Assembly: GCF_024199845.1 (NCBI RefSeq)
Contig: NZ_JANADO010000001.1
Span: forward strand, 3,534,001 to 3,598,000
Reading direction: 5' to 3'
Length of the DNA stretch: 64,000 bases
Source of the DNA: Bradyrhizobium sp. CCGB12
Lineage (GTDB): Bacteria > Pseudomonadota > Alphaproteobacteria > Rhizobiales > Xanthobacteraceae
Position 1 is the stretch's first letter, and each line of letters begins with the position of its first letter. Positions 1-8,281 of the stretch are shown here, piece by piece. The translations under genes and the position numbers were made by a program. The notes under the pieces were generated by a model that was given only the letters and a program-made list of their open reading frames with translations, did no database searches and was not told the DNA's origin.

Positions 1-585
1 AACGTCGTCGTCGACGTACCTCTCTCGGATACCATGTTCGTGGTCGCGCATTTCCACATGGTGATGGGCGTGGCGCCGATCATGGTCGTGCTCGGCGCGA
101 TCTATCATTGGTACCCCAAGGTCACCGGGCGAATGCTGAACGATGCCCTGGGCAAGTTTCACTTCTGGGTCACATTCCTCGGCGCCTACCTGATCTTCTT
201 CCCCATGCACTATCTCGGACTGCTCGGGGTTCCGCGCCGGTATTTCGAACTCGGCGACACGTCGTTCATCCCGACCTCGGCCCATTCACTGAACGCCTTC
301 ATCTCCGTGGTGGCCCTGACCGTCGGCTTCAGCCAGATGGTGTTCCTGTTCAATCTTGCCTGGAGCCTGTTCAAAGGTGAGGCCTCGGGCGGCAATCCCT
401 GGCGGGCGACGACGCTGGAGTGGCAGACGCCGGAGACACCGCCCGGGCACGGCAATTGGGGCAAGGAGCTCCCGATCGTCTACCGCTGGGCCTATGACTA
501 CAGTGTGCCTGGCGCCGCGGAGGACTTCATTCCGCAGAACCAGCCACCACGCGCGACGCAGCTCGTTCAGGGAGCGGCTTCGTGA
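1..585 (+). CDS. coxN: Cytochrome c oxidase subunit I (CoxN/CtaD type), C-terminal part
   Basis: The reading frame is open from the first base, so this is the 3' end of a longer gene cut by the window edge. It encodes the last ~194 residues of a haem-copper oxidase catalytic subunit. The VVAHFHMVMG segment carries the paired histidines of helix X that ligate haem a and haem a3 in this family. Two further hydrophobic spans follow, then a hydrophilic tail with the WQTPETPPGHGNW stretch typical of subunit I. Its stop overlaps the next gene by four bases (GTGA), showing translational coupling. The downstream order subunit I - III - III - IV matches the alternative oxidase operon coxMNOP of Bradyrhizobium japonicum, in which coxN is subunit I; the symbol rests on that order. 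Confidence 0.9.
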   Translation, partial: NVVVDVPLSDTMFVVAHFHMVMGVAPIMVVLGAIYHWYPKVTGRMLNDALGKFHFWVTFLGAYLIFFPMHYLGLLGVPRRYFELGDTSFIPTSAHSLNAFISVVALTVGFSQMVFLFNLAWSLFKGEASGGNPWRATTLEWQTPETPPGHGNWGKELPIVYRWAYDYSVPGAAEDFIPQNQPPRATQLVQGAAS

Positions 586-1286
586 GCGCCGTCATCCTGT
601 TCCTGGTTGTGCTTGCGGGGATCGCCGGATGGTGGCTGTCGCAGCAGCGGCTGGCCGCCAAGCCCTGGCTGGAGGAAGGCCCGGTCGGTGACTTCCCCGG
701 CGGCGATGGCATGACCTGGCCGGCAGCGAAGGTCGGACTTGGCGTGTTTCTCGCTGTCGCGAGCGCATTATTCGTCCTCTTCATCAGCGCCTACTCGATG
801 CGCATGAGCGTGGTGGACTGGCGGCCACTGCCGGTACCGCGGCTGCTGTGGGTCAACACGAGCATCCTGGTGCTGAGCAGTGTCGCGCTGCAATGGTCGT
901 ACGTGGCCGCTCGGCGACACGATACTGAGAGTGTCATGATCGGTCTGCTCGCTGGCGGAGCATCTGCCGTGATCTTCCTCGCCGGACAGCTCCTGGCCTG
1001 GCAACGGCTCGCGGCTGCCGGATATTTCGTAGCGTCCAATCCGGCGAATTCCTTCTTCTACCTGTTGACCGCGGTGCACGGCCTGCATCTGACGGGCGGT
1101 CTGGTGGCCTTGGGCCGAACCTCAGCCAAGATGTGGCGTGGCGCCGCGATCGCCGAGATGCGATTGAGCGTGGAACTGTGCGCCATCTACTGGCACTTCA
1201 TGCTGCTGGTCTGGCTTATCCTGCTCGGTCTTATCACGGGCTGGACCGATGATTTCGTCAACATCTGCCGCCAATTGCTGAGCTAG
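582..1286 (+). CDS. coxO: Cytochrome c oxidase subunit III-like protein (CoxO type)
   Basis: A 234-residue inner-membrane protein of the haem-copper oxidase subunit III family. Starting with an N-terminal membrane helix, it shows about six hydrophobic spans. The middle contains FLAGQLLAWQRL and the family hallmark NSFFYLLTAVHGLHLTGG, and the last helix holds YWHFMLLVW, in which the conserved His/Trp pair lies. The GTG start overlaps the upstream stop, so it is probably co-translated with subunit I. Subunit III does not carry redox centres; in the family it stabilises subunit I and its proton uptake. CoxO and CoxP in B. japonicum are two unequal subunit III homologues, as here. Confidence 0.88.
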   Translation: MSAVILFLVVLAGIAGWWLSQQRLAAKPWLEEGPVGDFPGGDGMTWPAAKVGLGVFLAVASALFVLFISAYSMRMSVVDWRPLPVPRLLWVNTSILVLSSVALQWSYVAARRHDTESVMIGLLAGGASAVIFLAGQLLAWQRLAAAGYFVASNPANSFFYLLTAVHGLHLTGGLVALGRTSAKMWRGAAIAEMRLSVELCAIYWHFMLLVWLILLGLITGWTDDFVNICRQLLS

Positions 1287-1300
1287 GGAGGCGAGACCAG

Positions 1301-2023
1301 ATGGCTGAGACCGTGCTGACAAATTCGGACCAATCGACTGCGCGGCTTGACGGCTGGCGTGGCATCGCCGCCGACTGGGCGTCAGATCAGCGCGCCTTCA
1401 AGAACGTGTCCTGGGGCAAGGCCATGATGTGGATCTTCCTCCTCAGCGACACCTTCATCTTCAGTTGCTTCCTGCTCTCCTACATGACGGCGCGCATGTC
1501 GACGACCGTGCCGTGGCCGAATCCCAGCGAAGTCTTCGCCCTCACTATCGCGGGCCACCACATTCCCCTGATCCTGATCGCCATCATGACGTTCGTCCTG
1601 ATCAGCAGCAGCGGAACGATGGCGATGGCCGTCAATTTCGGCTACCGCAGGGATCGCGTGAGAAGCGCAATCCTGATGCTCGTCACGGCGGCATTTGGCG
1701 CAACATTCGTCGGAATGCAGGCGTTCGAATGGACCAAGCTGATCATGGAGGGCGTTCGACCCTGGGGCAATCCATGGGGCGCGGCGCAGTTTGGCTCGAG
1801 CTTTTTCATGATCACGGGTTTCCACGGCACTCACGTGACGATCGGCGTGATCTTCCTGATCGCGATCGCGCGAAAGGTCTGGCGAGGAGACTTCGATGTC
1901 GAACGGCGCGGCTTTTTCACAAGCCGCAAGGGCTATTACGAGATCGTCGAGATCACCGGGCTGTACTGGCACTTCGTCGACCTCGTGTGGGTGTTCATCT
2001 TTGCGTTTTTCTATCTTTGGTGA
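1301..2023 (+). CDS. coxP: Cytochrome c oxidase subunit III (CoxP type)
   Basis: A 240-residue membrane protein of the subunit III family, beginning at ATG with a GGGAGG ribosome-binding site nine bases upstream. Hydrophobic spans start near residue 45 (MMWIFLLSDTFIF), and the conserved GMQAFEWTKL, GSSFFMITGFHGTHVTIG and GLYWHFVDLVWVF segments are all present, the last two being the typical subunit III signature. It lies 14 bases after the other subunit III-like gene and 9 bases before subunit IV, so all four form one operon. The presence of two subunit III paralogues side by side is normal for the coxMNOP-type operon rather than a duplication artefact. Confidence 0.9.
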   Translation: MAETVLTNSDQSTARLDGWRGIAADWASDQRAFKNVSWGKAMMWIFLLSDTFIFSCFLLSYMTARMSTTVPWPNPSEVFALTIAGHHIPLILIAIMTFVLISSSGTMAMAVNFGYRRDRVRSAILMLVTAAFGATFVGMQAFEWTKLIMEGVRPWGNPWGAAQFGSSFFMITGFHGTHVTIGVIFLIAIARKVWRGDFDVERRGFFTSRKGYYEIVEITGLYWHFVDLVWVFIFAFFYLW

Positions 2024-2032
2024 GGTCGGAGC

Positions 2033-2425
2033 ATGGCAAACGCGGCAATACATATGGAAGAACAGCTCCACGCACCGGCGCATGGCGCAGTCGCAACGGG
2101 AGCCGTTCACGCCAAGGGTCAACAGCACCCGATCAAGCTGTACCTCGTGGTCTGGGGCTGGTTGTTCGTCCTCAGCACGTGCTCCTACCTCGTCGACTAC
2201 TTTGGCCTGCATGGCTATCTGAGGTGGTCGCTGATCCTGCTGTTCATGATGTTGAAGGCCGGCCTGATCGTCGCCGTCTTCATGCACATGGCCTGGGAGC
2301 GACTGGCCTTGGCCTATGCCATCCTGCTGCCGCCGATCGCGGTATTGGTATTTGTGGCGATCATGGTGCTCGAATCCGAATACACCCACTTGCTTCGGGT
2401 GCTGTTCTTCGCAACCCCATCATAG
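2033..2425 (+). CDS. Cytochrome c oxidase subunit IV family protein (prokaryotic, caa3 type)
   Basis: A 130-residue small membrane protein, last gene of the oxidase operon. The first ~38 residues are hydrophilic and His/Ala rich, followed by three membrane spans: LYLVVWGWLFVLSTCSYLVDYF, WSLILLFMMLKAGLIVAVFMHM and LAYAILLPPIAVLVFVAIM. Three spans with MxLKAxxVxxxFMHM in the second is the pattern of the prokaryotic subunit IV (COX4_pro) family, an accessory subunit of aa3/caa3 oxidases. Its stop is only 25 bases from the convergent nadE stop, so the operon ends here. Confidence 0.85.
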   Translation: MANAAIHMEEQLHAPAHGAVATGAVHAKGQQHPIKLYLVVWGWLFVLSTCSYLVDYFGLHGYLRWSLILLFMMLKAGLIVAVFMHMAWERLALAYAILLPPIAVLVFVAIMVLESEYTHLLRVLFFATPS

Positions 2426-2450
2426 GGCCGCTGTCGCTCAAGACTGGAGT

Positions 2451-4208
2451 TCAGCCCTCGAACGCGTCGATCGATGCCTTGCTGCCGCGCGAGACCAGCG
2501 TCTCGTCCGCCGCGGGCAACGGCTCACCCCTGTCGCGAAAGCGGTTGGTGATGGGATAGCGACGGTCGCGGCCGAAATTCCTGGCCGTCACCTTCACGCC
2601 GGGCGCAGCCTGGCGGCGCTTGTATTCGGCGACGTTGAGCAGATGGTCGATGCGGGTGACCGTGTCGCGGTCGAAGCCGGCAGCGATGATCTTGTCGAGC
2701 GGCTCCTCGCGTTCGACCAGGCGCTCCAGGATCGCATCGAGCATGTCATAGGGCGGCAGTGAGTCCGCATCACGCTGGTTCTCACGCAACTCCGCGGTCG
2801 GCGGACGCGTGATGATATCGGGCGGAATGACCTCGCCGGCGGGACCGAGCGCCCCCTCCGGCTTCCAGCTGTTGCGCAAGCTCGCCAGGCGAAACACCTG
2901 TGTCTTGTAGATGTCCTTGATCGGGTTGAAGCCGCCGTTCATGTCGCCATAGAGCGTGGCATAGCCGACCGACATTTCCGACTTGTTGCCCGTGGTCACC
3001 ACCATGAGGCCGATCTTGTTGGAGATCGCCATCAGCAGCGTGCCGCGGGTGCGGGCCTGAAGGTTCTCCTCGGTGATATCAGGCGGCAGGTTCTTGAAGA
3101 TGTCGGACAAAATGGTCTCGAACCCGGTCACGGCTTCGGCGATCGGCAAAACCTCATAACGGATGCCGAGATGGCCGGCGAGCTCGCCGGCGTCGGCGAT
3201 CGAGTGTGGTGCGGTGTAGCGATACGGCAGCATCACGCCATGCACCTGGTCGGCGCCGAGCGCATCGACCGCGATCGCCGCACACAGCGCGGAATCGATG
3301 CCGCCGGAAATGCCGAGCAGCACACCCGGAAAGCCGTTCTTGGCGACGTAATCGCGCAGGCCCAACACGCAGGCGGCGTAGTCTGCCTTGTCGCCCTCGG
3401 GCTGTTCGGCGATCGGCCCGGTGCAGCGCCAGTCGTCGCCGTTTCTGGTGAAGCGCAGCGTGACGACGCTCTCTTCGAACGCCGGCAATTGCGCTGCGAG
3501 CGAGAGGTCGCCGTTGAGCGCGAAGGAAGCGCCGTCGAAGACAAGCTCGTCCTGGCCGCAGACCTGGTTCAGATAGACCAGCGGCAGGCCGCTTTCGGTG
3601 ACGCGCGCCACCGCGACCGACAAGCGTACGTCGTTCTTGTCGCGGGCGTAAGGTGAGCCGTTCGGCACCAGGATGAGCTCGGCGCCGGTCTCGGCCAGCG
3701 TCTCGACCACGTTCTCGTAGTCCTCGGACTCCTCCAGCCAGATGTCCTCGCAGATCGGCACGCCGATGCGCACGCCGCGCACGGTGACCGGCCCTGCGGC
3801 CGGCCCACGCGCAAACAGTCGCTTCTCGTCGAACACGCCGTAATTCGGCAGATTGCATTTGAAGCGCAGCGCGGAGATACGGCCGCCGTCAAGCAGCGCG
3901 CAGGCATTATAGAGCCTGCCCTCCTCGACCCAGGGCGTACCGACCAGCATGGCCGGACCACCATCCGCGGTCTCGCGCGCGAGGCTCTCGATCGCGGTGC
4001 GGCAGGCGGCCTGGAACGCCGGCTTCTGCACGAGATCCTCCGGCGGGTAGCCGGCGATGAACAACTCCGGAAACAGCACGAGATCGGCGCCCTCGGCGAT
4101 AGCCTGCGCGCGAGCAGCCCGCGCCTTGGCCGCATTGCCTTCGATGTCGCCCATGGTCGGATTGAGCTGGGCAAGCGCGACCGCGAATGCGTTGAGACGT
4201 TCGGTCAT
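2451..4208 (-). CDS. nadE: Glutamine-dependent NAD+ synthetase
   Basis: A 585-residue two-domain cytoplasmic enzyme making NAD+ from nicotinic acid adenine dinucleotide, ATP and glutamine. Residues ~8-260 form the carbon-nitrogen hydrolase (glutaminase) domain with the catalytic triad visible as Glu48 (LFPELF), Lys117 (RFKCNLP) and Cys153 (VPICEDIW). Residues ~285-570 form the synthetase domain with the ATP-pyrophosphatase P-loop SGGIDS at 301-306 and the TTGNKSEM motif. The length fits the bacterial glutamine-dependent form that lacks the long actinobacterial extension. It is the last of a minus-strand run (DAHP synthase - dgkA - nadE), 24 bases after dgkA. Confidence 0.95.
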   Translation of the reverse strand: MTERLNAFAVALAQLNPTMGDIEGNAAKARAARAQAIAEGADLVLFPELFIAGYPPEDLVQKPAFQAACRTAIESLARETADGGPAMLVGTPWVEEGRLYNACALLDGGRISALRFKCNLPNYGVFDEKRLFARGPAAGPVTVRGVRIGVPICEDIWLEESEDYENVVETLAETGAELILVPNGSPYARDKNDVRLSVAVARVTESGLPLVYLNQVCGQDELVFDGASFALNGDLSLAAQLPAFEESVVTLRFTRNGDDWRCTGPIAEQPEGDKADYAACVLGLRDYVAKNGFPGVLLGISGGIDSALCAAIAVDALGADQVHGVMLPYRYTAPHSIADAGELAGHLGIRYEVLPIAEAVTGFETILSDIFKNLPPDITEENLQARTRGTLLMAISNKIGLMVVTTGNKSEMSVGYATLYGDMNGGFNPIKDIYKTQVFRLASLRNSWKPEGALGPAGEVIPPDIITRPPTAELRENQRDADSLPPYDMLDAILERLVEREEPLDKIIAAGFDRDTVTRIDHLLNVAEYKRRQAAPGVKVTARNFGRDRRYPITNRFRDRGEPLPAADETLVSRGSKASIDAFEG

Positions 4209-4232
4209 GGCCGCTCTGGTCCGATCCCTTGG

Positions 4233-4586
4233 CTAGACGAAACCCAACCGCTCGACGATTGCGATGATCCAGAACGCGCCGGCCATCAGCAAGGCAACGC
4301 CGACTGCGGCCGAGCCCATGTCCTTGACCCGGCCGATCTGCTTGTCGTGGTCCATGGTCAGCCGGTCCGCGAGCTTCTCGATCGCGGTGTTGAGCAGCTC
4401 GACCGTCAGCACGAACGCAACCGAGCAAACCAGCTCGACCGCTCGCATCGCGGTCGCGCCAACGAACCACGCCAGCGGCACCGACAGCAGGAGCGCAAAA
4501 ATCTCCTCGCGGACGGCCTGCTCCGAGCGGAACGCAAAGGCCAGACCGTTGCGGGAATTGATCGTGGCCTTCCAGATCCGCAGCAA
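4233..4586 (-). CDS. dgkA: Diacylglycerol kinase (DgkA family)
   Basis: A 117-residue integral membrane kinase that phosphorylates diacylglycerol to phosphatidic acid, recycling lipid released by osmoregulated glucan or lipid modification. It has the family layout: an N-terminal amphipathic segment with NSRNGLAFAFRSEQAVREE, then three membrane helices. The key loop VELLNTAIEKLADR, containing the catalytic glutamate and the NTAIE motif, and GRVKDMGSAAVGVALL are both present. The only start fitting the family N-terminus (LRIWKATI) is a TTG four bases after the stop of the DAHP synthase gene, implying translational coupling; the start is therefore less certain than the gene. Confidence 0.92.
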   Translation of the reverse strand: MLRIWKATINSRNGLAFAFRSEQAVREEIFALLLSVPLAWFVGATAMRAVELVCSVAFVLTVELLNTAIEKLADRLTMDHDKQIGRVKDMGSAAVGVALLMAGAFWIIAIVERLGFV

Positions 4587-4590
4587 GGTC

Positions 4591-5979
4591 TTAGAGCCCC
4601 GCTGCGGCCGGCATCGGCTTGGCCTTGCCGGCGCGCTCCTGCTTGAGCAGCTCGGCGATCAGGAAAGCCATGTCGATGGATTGCTCGGCATTGAGGCGGG
4701 GATCGCAGACCGTGTGGTAGCGGTCGTTGAGATCCTCGTCCGTGATCGCGCGGGCGCCGCCGAGGCATTCGGTGACGTCCTTGCCGGTCATCTCCAGATG
4801 CACGCCGCCGGCATGGGTCCCTTCGGCGGCGTGGATGGCGAAGAACGACTTCACCTCGGACAGGATGCGGTCGAACGGCCGCGTCTTGTAGCCCGACGTC
4901 GAGGTGATGGTGTTGCCATGCATGGGATCGCAGGACCAGACCACCACCCTGCCCTCGCGTTGCACCGCGCGGACCATGTTGGGCAGATGCTCGCCGACTT
5001 TGTCCGACCCGAAGCGACCGATCAACGTCAGCCGGCCCGGCTCGTTGTCGGGGTTGAGCACGTCGATCAGCTTCAAGAGCTCGTCGGGCTTGAGCGACGG
5101 GCCGCATTTGAGCCCGATCGGGTTCTTGATGCCGCGGAAATATTCGATATGGCCGTGATCGAGCTGGCGGGTGCGGTCGCCGATCCAGATCATGTGGCCC
5201 GAGGTCGCGTACCAGTCGCCGGTGGTGGAATCGACGCGGGTCATGGCCTGCTCGTAGCCGAGCAGCAGCGCCTCGTGGCTCGTGTAGAAATCGGTGGCGC
5301 GCAGCTCGGGATGGGCTTCGAGATCGAGGCCGCAGGCACGCATGAAGTTGAGCGCGTCCGAGATGCGGTCGGCCAATTCCTTGTAGCGGCGGGACTGCGG
5401 GCTATCCTTGAGGAAGCCGAGCATCCACTCATGCACGCTGCCGAGATTGGCGTAGCCGCCGGTCGCGAAGGCGCGCAGCAGGTTCAGCGTCGCGGCCGAC
5501 TGGCGATAGGCCATCAGCTGGCGCTGCGGATCGGGCACGCGCGCTTCCTTGGTGAAGGCGATGTCGTTGACGATGTCGCCGCGATAGCTCGGCAGCTCGA
5601 CGCCGCTCATTTTCTCGGTCGGCGACGAGCGCGGCTTTGCGAACTGGCCGGCGATGCGGCCGACCTTCACCACCGGGACGGCGCCGGCATAGGTGAGCAC
5701 CACCGCCATCTGAAGCAGCACGCGGAAGAAGTCGCGGATGTTGTTGGCGCCGTGCTCGGCAAAGCTCTCGGCGCAGTCGCCGCCCTGGAGCAGGAAGGCT
5801 TCGCCCGTCGCAACCCGGCCCAAGGCCTTCTTCAGATTGCGCGCCTCGCCGGCGAACACCAGCGGCGGAAAGGTCGCAAGCTGCGCCTCGACGTCGGCGA
5901 GGGCCTTGGCGTCGGGATAGTCGGGCACCTGTAGCACCGGCTTGCTGCGCCAGGACTCGGGCGTCCACCGCTCGGACAT
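4591..5979 (-). CDS. 3-deoxy-7-phosphoheptulonate synthase, class II
   Basis: A 462-residue cytoplasmic enzyme for the first step of the shikimate pathway, joining phosphoenolpyruvate and erythrose 4-phosphate. It is of the plant-like class II (AroA-II) type: the N-terminus begins [19 protein letters not shown], followed by [13 protein letters not shown], the [20 protein letters not shown] stretch, [27 protein letters not shown] and [10 protein letters not shown], all conserved blocks of class II enzymes. The start at 5979 is preferred over an upstream in-frame codon because it has GGAGAG five to ten bases upstream and matches the family N-terminus. In alphaproteobacteria this enzyme is often named aroF or aroG; the symbol is left open. 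Confidence 0.94.
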   Translation of the reverse strand: MSERWTPESWRSKPVLQVPDYPDAKALADVEAQLATFPPLVFAGEARNLKKALGRVATGEAFLLQGGDCAESFAEHGANNIRDFFRVLLQMAVVLTYAGAVPVVKVGRIAGQFAKPRSSPTEKMSGVELPSYRGDIVNDIAFTKEARVPDPQRQLMAYRQSAATLNLLRAFATGGYANLGSVHEWMLGFLKDSPQSRRYKELADRISDALNFMRACGLDLEAHPELRATDFYTSHEALLLGYEQAMTRVDSTTGDWYATSGHMIWIGDRTRQLDHGHIEYFRGIKNPIGLKCGPSLKPDELLKLIDVLNPDNEPGRLTLIGRFGSDKVGEHLPNMVRAVQREGRVVVWSCDPMHGNTITSTSGYKTRPFDRILSEVKSFFAIHAAEGTHAGGVHLEMTGKDVTECLGGARAITDEDLNDRYHTVCDPRLNAEQSIDMAFLIAELLKQERAGKAKPMPAAAGL

Positions 5980-6159
5980 CGCAATCTCTCCGTGAAGCAA
6001 AAAGTGCAACCTGATCTGTGGGTTGCGAGGGCCGCCTTATACACAGGCTGGCCGCGGCCCGCCAGTTGTAAATCCATTCGGGACGGCAAACCCTTGCGGG
6101 GAAAGCCAAATTCGCATTTGGTGGGAGCGGCAAGGAAACTGGCAGGATACCTTGTGCCC

Positions 6160-7056
6160 ATGGACGCGGCACTGGACGACGTTTTCATCGACGAGATCAG
6201 CTTCCCGGCGACCGACGGGTATGGGCTGACCGGCACCCTGTTCCTGCCACGCGGCACCAAGCGCCATGCCGTGCTGATCAACTCGGCCACCGCCGTCCCG
6301 CGAAAAATCTATCGCGGCTTTGCCTCCTATCTCGCCCATCGCGGCTGCGCGGTCCTGACCTACGATTATCGCGGCATCGGCGATTCCCGGCTGCCGGCGA
6401 TGGTCGGCTACAACCGGCCAAAATCGCTGGTCGGCTTCAAGGCCTCGATGTCCGACTGGGCCGCCCTCGACGTCACTGCCGCCGTGGGCTGGATGCGCGA
6501 GCGCTATCACGAGCTGCCGCTCGCCTATGTCGGCCATTCCTTCGGCGGCCAGGCGCTGGGGCTGATCGCGAACAACACGGAAATCTCGCGCGCCGCATTC
6601 GTGGCCTCGCAGGCCGCGACCTGGCGGCTGATGACCTCGCCGGAAAAATATCGCGTCTTCGCCTTCATGAACTTTGTCGGCGTGCCGCTCGCCCACGCCC
6701 TCGGCTACGCGCCCGGCTGGGCCGGCATCGGCGAGGATTTCCCCAAGGGCGTTTTCCTGCAATGGGCAGAGTGGGTCTCGAGCCCGCGCTATCTCTTCGA
6801 TTCAAAACTGCCGGCGCTGGATAATTTCGCGAACTTCAAGGGCGAGCTGCGCGCGCTGTGCTTCTCCGACGATCCCTGGGCGACGCGACCCGCGGTCGAG
6901 CTGCTCACGAGCGGCTTCACTGCGATCGAGCCGGAAGTGCTCAATGTGAAACCGTCCGAAGTCGGCGCCAAGGCGATCGGCCATTTCGGCTTCTTCCGCC
7001 CCGAGCACCGCGACACGCTGTGGCGCGGCTTGGCGGAATGGATTCAGGGAGACTGA
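6160..7056 (+). CDS. Alpha/beta hydrolase (COG4757-like)
   Basis: A 298-residue cytoplasmic hydrolase of the alpha/beta fold. The N-terminal strand region FPATDGYGLTGTLFLPRG leads to LTYDYRGIGDSR and the nucleophile elbow GHSFGG with Ser127; the likely catalytic histidine is in AIGHFGFFRPEH near the C-terminus. The start is placed at the ATG before DAALDDVFIDE, because upstream codons in this frame overlap the divergent DAHP synthase promoter and do not look protein-like. It stands alone between two minus-strand genes. Members of this predicted group are uncharacterised esterases or thioesterases; the substrate cannot be read from the sequence. Confidence 0.82.
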   Translation: MDAALDDVFIDEISFPATDGYGLTGTLFLPRGTKRHAVLINSATAVPRKIYRGFASYLAHRGCAVLTYDYRGIGDSRLPAMVGYNRPKSLVGFKASMSDWAALDVTAAVGWMRERYHELPLAYVGHSFGGQALGLIANNTEISRAAFVASQAATWRLMTSPEKYRVFAFMNFVGVPLAHALGYAPGWAGIGEDFPKGVFLQWAEWVSSPRYLFDSKLPALDNFANFKGELRALCFSDDPWATRPAVELLTSGFTAIEPEVLNVKPSEVGAKAIGHFGFFRPEHRDTLWRGLAEWIQGD

Positions 7057-7091
7057 CGGCGACGCAAGGGATTGCCCGCGCTTTTCGTCGC

Positions 7092-7868
7092 CTATTGCCG
7101 GCTCGTCGTGCTCAGCAGGAAGGCCGCCAGCTCGGTGCGATTATGCGCTCCGAAGCGGCGACACAAATTTGCGACGTGCTCCTTCACGGTCTGATCCGAG
7201 ATCCCCATCTCACGCGCGATCTCCTTGTTGGTTTGGCCGCGACAGACGCGAATGGCGACGTCGGCCGAACGCGGCGGAAGCGACGCCGAAAGCGTCACGG
7301 CCCGTTCAGGAACCGGGATGGCGCCACGATACGTCTCGATCTCGCCCGCATTCGTCATATTGGTCAAAGCGAGCGAACCGGCGCGGCACAGCATTTCCAT
7401 GCGCTGCCGCGTCCGCGGCGTGTAGGGCGCGTCGGTCGTCGCGGTGAACAGCACGCCGACGATCTTGCGGCTGGACCATAGCGGCGCCCCCATGTTGTAG
7501 GCAAGGCCCCATTCGTGCAGCATTTCGAAGGATGGGCTGTGTCGCCACTGCTGCGGGCCGATCACGGTTTCGCCGTCGGCCGCGCAGCCCCTGGTCATGA
7601 TGCAGTCGAGCACGGGATCACACTTCCAGAAGCCGGCCTTGTAATTGTCGAGCAGACCTTCCGCGACGTGACTGCTGTAGGCCAACTCGGGCTTGAGCCC
7701 GTCGAGCAGATAGAGACCAACGGTCGGCGATCCCGTCATTTCTGCGATCGCAGAACAGCAGGCAATGCCGAGCGAGCGTACAGACCGGCTCTCGGCGATC
7801 GACATCAGCCGATCTGCGAGCTGCCGCTCGGGCAGACCATCCAAATGCTCCTGCTCGGCTCTCACCAC
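7092..7868 (-). CDS. LuxR-family transcriptional regulator (GAF-like sensor)
   Basis: A 258-residue DNA-binding regulator. Residues ~30-180 form a sensor-like domain (GLYLLDGL, GAPLWSSRKIVGVLFTAT) resembling a GAF-type small-molecule domain rather than a classical acyl-homoserine-lactone pocket. Residues ~195-255 are a LuxR/GerE helix-turn-helix with the typical RGQTNKEIAREMGISDQTVKEHV recognition region (shown in part). It is divergent from the monooxygenase operon at 8282, with 413 bases between, so it is probably that operon's regulator. The intergenic space holds a strong palindrome that may be its operator. Ligand unknown. Confidence 0.85.
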   Translation of the reverse strand: MVRAEQEHLDGLPERQLADRLMSIAESRSVRSLGIACCSAIAEMTGSPTVGLYLLDGLKPELAYSSHVAEGLLDNYKAGFWKCDPVLDCIMTRGCAADGETVIGPQQWRHSPSFEMLHEWGLAYNMGAPLWSSRKIVGVLFTATTDAPYTPRTRQRMEMLCRAGSLALTNMTNAGEIETYRGAIPVPERAVTLSASLPPRSADVAIRVCRGQTNKEIAREMGISDQTVKEHVANLCRRFGAHNRTELAAFLLSTTSRQ

Positions 7869-8281
7869 CGCTCCTTGCGAGATCGTGTCGTGCCCGAAGC
7901 GCCGACGCGGAATTGCCGATTATTATAAGCCTAAAATTTCTTCCTTGCCTGTTGCTTGGTCAAGCGGAAAGAAGCGTCAAAGCCTCGTTCTAACGGCTCA
8001 GCTTTGCGGCAGCGCACCATTATCGCCCCCCCATCATGGGGGATTGCCGGTTTGCCTGCCTCGTCTCTAGCATTCAACGATCGTAATCGCGCAACGACGT
8101 TTGCGCGGTTCCGACGGGGACACGTCGACGCCATCGCAAGCCGTTCATCGCACGCGCCAACCGCATTGGCGCGCGGCGGAATCGTTTTGCAAAAAGCCGG
8201 CCCGTGTTCCCACCGATCCGAGCCTTCCCGCCGCCGTCAATGCACGCGGGTGGCAAACAGCCTGACGTGGAGACATCGACC
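7869..8281. other. Divergent intergenic region with no gene
   Basis: 413 bases between the LuxR-type regulator and the monooxygenase gene. The short frames seen here lack ribosome-binding sites or protein-like composition. It contains the 15-base palindrome at 8028-8042 and an AT-rich patch next to the regulator start (7918-7945), consistent with two divergent promoters. Confidence 0.6.
8028..8042. promoter_or_regulatory. Perfect 15-base palindrome, candidate operator
   Basis: CCCCCAT-C-ATGGGGG is a perfect inverted repeat with a one-base centre. It lies 160 bases from the regulator start and about 240 bases from the monooxygenase start, in the shared upstream region. A dyad of this kind is expected for a dimeric LuxR/GerE protein; binding is an inference. 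Confidence 0.5.

Noticed and set aside
4264..5934. 556-residue open frame antisense to the DAHP synthase and dgkA
   Set aside because: The opposite strand encodes two well-conserved enzymes; this frame has typical shadow composition.
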